Assembly: GCA_015486425.1 (NCBI GenBank)
Contig: WFRQ01000463.1
Span: 1 to 6,494 of the forward strand
DNA length: 6,494 bases
Source of the DNA: Deltaproteobacteria bacterium
Lineage (GTDB): Bacteria > Desulfobacterota > Dissulfuribacteria > Dissulfuribacterales > QOAL01
Direction: 5' to 3'
In this document: in pieces, positions 5,572 through 6,494 of the stretch
Layout of the letters: each line of letters begins with the position of its first letter
How positions within the stretch are numbered: the first letter of the stretch is position 1
Program-made: the position numbers and the translations under genes
Notes under the pieces: model-generated
Database searches by the model: none
The model's input: only the letters and a program-made list of their open reading frames with translations
Told to the model about the DNA's origin: nothing

Positions 5572-6494
5572 ATGAACCATATCAAAAGGACAATACTCAT
5601 TGCTACATGCCTGTTGTTTGTCTGTGGCAGCGTTCCGGTATTTGCCGGCGGCGTTGCCCCTGACCAGGAGCTGTCAGACCTGAAGGCCCAGATGGCTGTT
5701 ATGATGGAGCGTATCAAGCAGCTTGAGGCACAGCAGGGACAGACCAATTCCGCTGAGGTTCAGGAGCTTCAGAAGAAGGTGCAGGACCTGGAGGCCTACA
5801 AGAAAGAGGCAAGCCAGACAAAGGCGTACTGGAAGAACGGATTCAGGCTGGAATACAAGCCCAATGACAGTGAATACCAGTACAAGATGCGAATCCGTGC
5901 CGGTCTTCAGTTCCGTTATTCGTATGTAGCGACTGACAATGATATTCCCAGCAACGCTGAGAATTACAGCTCAGTTATAGCAAGAAGGCTGCGTCTGTTT
6001 GTTGACGGCACCGCGCCGACTCCTGACTGGAAATACTATCTTCATGTCCAGCTTGAGCCGCAGGGAAAGGTCAACACTCATGATGCCTTCATACAGTGGC
6101 AGAAGTATAAATTTGCCAAGGTGCAGTTCGGCCGCATGAAAATTCCGTACAGCATGGAGTACTGGCAGAGCGGATTCATGCAGAATGGCGCTGACCGTAC
6201 AATATTTACCGGTGATTCCGAGGCTGATTATGATCAGTTTGGACAGCGGACCTATGACATCCCTGGAGATAATGCCAGGCTTCGCGTAGGGAACCTTCTG
6301 GACAAAAACAACGGCTTCCCCACCGGCGGCATGTTGCTGTATCGTTCACAGGGTATCAACGTAAACGGTACTGTTGACATGCTGGGCATGAAACAGTTCC
6401 TGGCATACTGGGCTGGTATTTACAATGGTCGCGATACCAGAGGACTTACCAACGGAAATGCGGACATGCTCTACGTGGGCAGGCTCGGTATCAA
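5572..6494 (+). CDS. OprO/OprP-like (phosphate-selective porin family) outer-membrane porin, C-terminus missing
   Basis: The first 307 residues of an outer-membrane channel; the gene runs off the right edge. ATG at 5572 follows a strong ribosome binding site AAGGAGGG (5561-5568). A Sec signal peptide ends about residue 25 (VPVFA). Residues about 32-80 form a predicted coiled coil (ELSDLKAQ..., ERIKQLEAQ, ELQKKVQDLEAYKKE), as in porins that trimerise through a periplasmic stalk. Barrel strands begin near residue 105 (MRIRAGLQFRYSY), and RRLRLFVDGT (138-147), DAFIQWQ (171-177) and VQFGRMKIPYS (184-194) are the family's hallmark segments. Despite the family name, the substrate in anaerobes is unknown and phosphate is not shown. 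The frequent use of NGG-rich codons does not differ from its neighbours. Confidence 0.9.
   Translation, partial: MNHIKRTILIATCLLFVCGSVPVFAGGVAPDQELSDLKAQMAVMMERIKQLEAQQGQTNSAEVQELQKKVQDLEAYKKEASQTKAYWKNGFRLEYKPNDSEYQYKMRIRAGLQFRYSYVATDNDIPSNAENYSSVIARRLRLFVDGTAPTPDWKYYLHVQLEPQGKVNTHDAFIQWQKYKFAKVQFGRMKIPYSMEYWQSGFMQNGADRTIFTGDSEADYDQFGQRTYDIPGDNARLRVGNLLDKNNGFPTGGMLLYRSQGINVNGTVDMLGMKQFLAYWAGIYNGRDTRGLTNGNADMLYVGRLGI

Overview
The window looks like chromosomal DNA from an anaerobic, Gram-negative bacterium of moderate GC content. The best guess is a Desulfobacterota/Desulfuromonadales-type metal or sulfur metaboliser. The reasons are a decaheme DmsE/MtrA-type cytochrome with a lipobox, two outer-membrane beta-barrel proteins, and a FadR-like TetR regulator. 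The lineage is inferred, not shown.

Layout, left to right. (1) Positions 1-868, minus strand: most of a lipoprotein decaheme c-type cytochrome (nine CXXCH motifs visible, C-terminus beyond the left edge). (2) Positions 869-1764: about 900 bp of non-coding DNA between divergent genes. On the minus strand it holds a candidate structured leader RNA ending in a strong intrinsic terminator (U-tract at 1060-1054). Next comes a leader carrying a full-length Shine-Dalgarno-like element and a long stem-loop, then the cytochrome gene. On the plus strand, just before the tetR gene, lie a promoter and an 18-bp inverted-repeat operator. (3) Positions 1765-3781, plus strand: a compact probable operon of a FadR/YsiA-like TetR regulator, an RsmB/NOP-family RNA cytosine-5 methyltransferase, and a small protein resembling the C-terminal PUA-like domain of RsmF, encoded separately and overlapping the methyltransferase gene by 50 bp. 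(4) Positions 3782-4339: non-coding, with a REP/BIME-like cluster of palindromes (3868-4001) and an AT-rich regulatory region. (5) Positions 4340-5407: a DUF481 outer-membrane beta-barrel protein. (6) Positions 5572-6494: the N-terminal 307 residues of an OprO/OprP-like porin with a periplasmic coiled coil, running off the right edge.

How the parts may fit together: the cytochrome, the DUF481 barrel and the porin are all envelope proteins, and the cytochrome would carry electrons across the periplasm towards the outer membrane. The methyltransferase and PUA-like protein probably act together on rRNA; the TetR protein probably controls its own operon.

The most notable observation is that the 5' leaders of the cytochrome and porin genes, 4.5 kb apart and on opposite strands, share a bipartite element: AAAGGAGGTGATG, 17-18 nt, GTTGATTCA followed by RTT. 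Both then have a stem-loop before the real ribosome binding site. Together with the upstream candidate switch RNA (mutually exclusive 7-bp pairings, then a terminator) this suggests shared post-transcriptional control of envelope and electron-transfer genes. It is not a riboswitch class I recognise.
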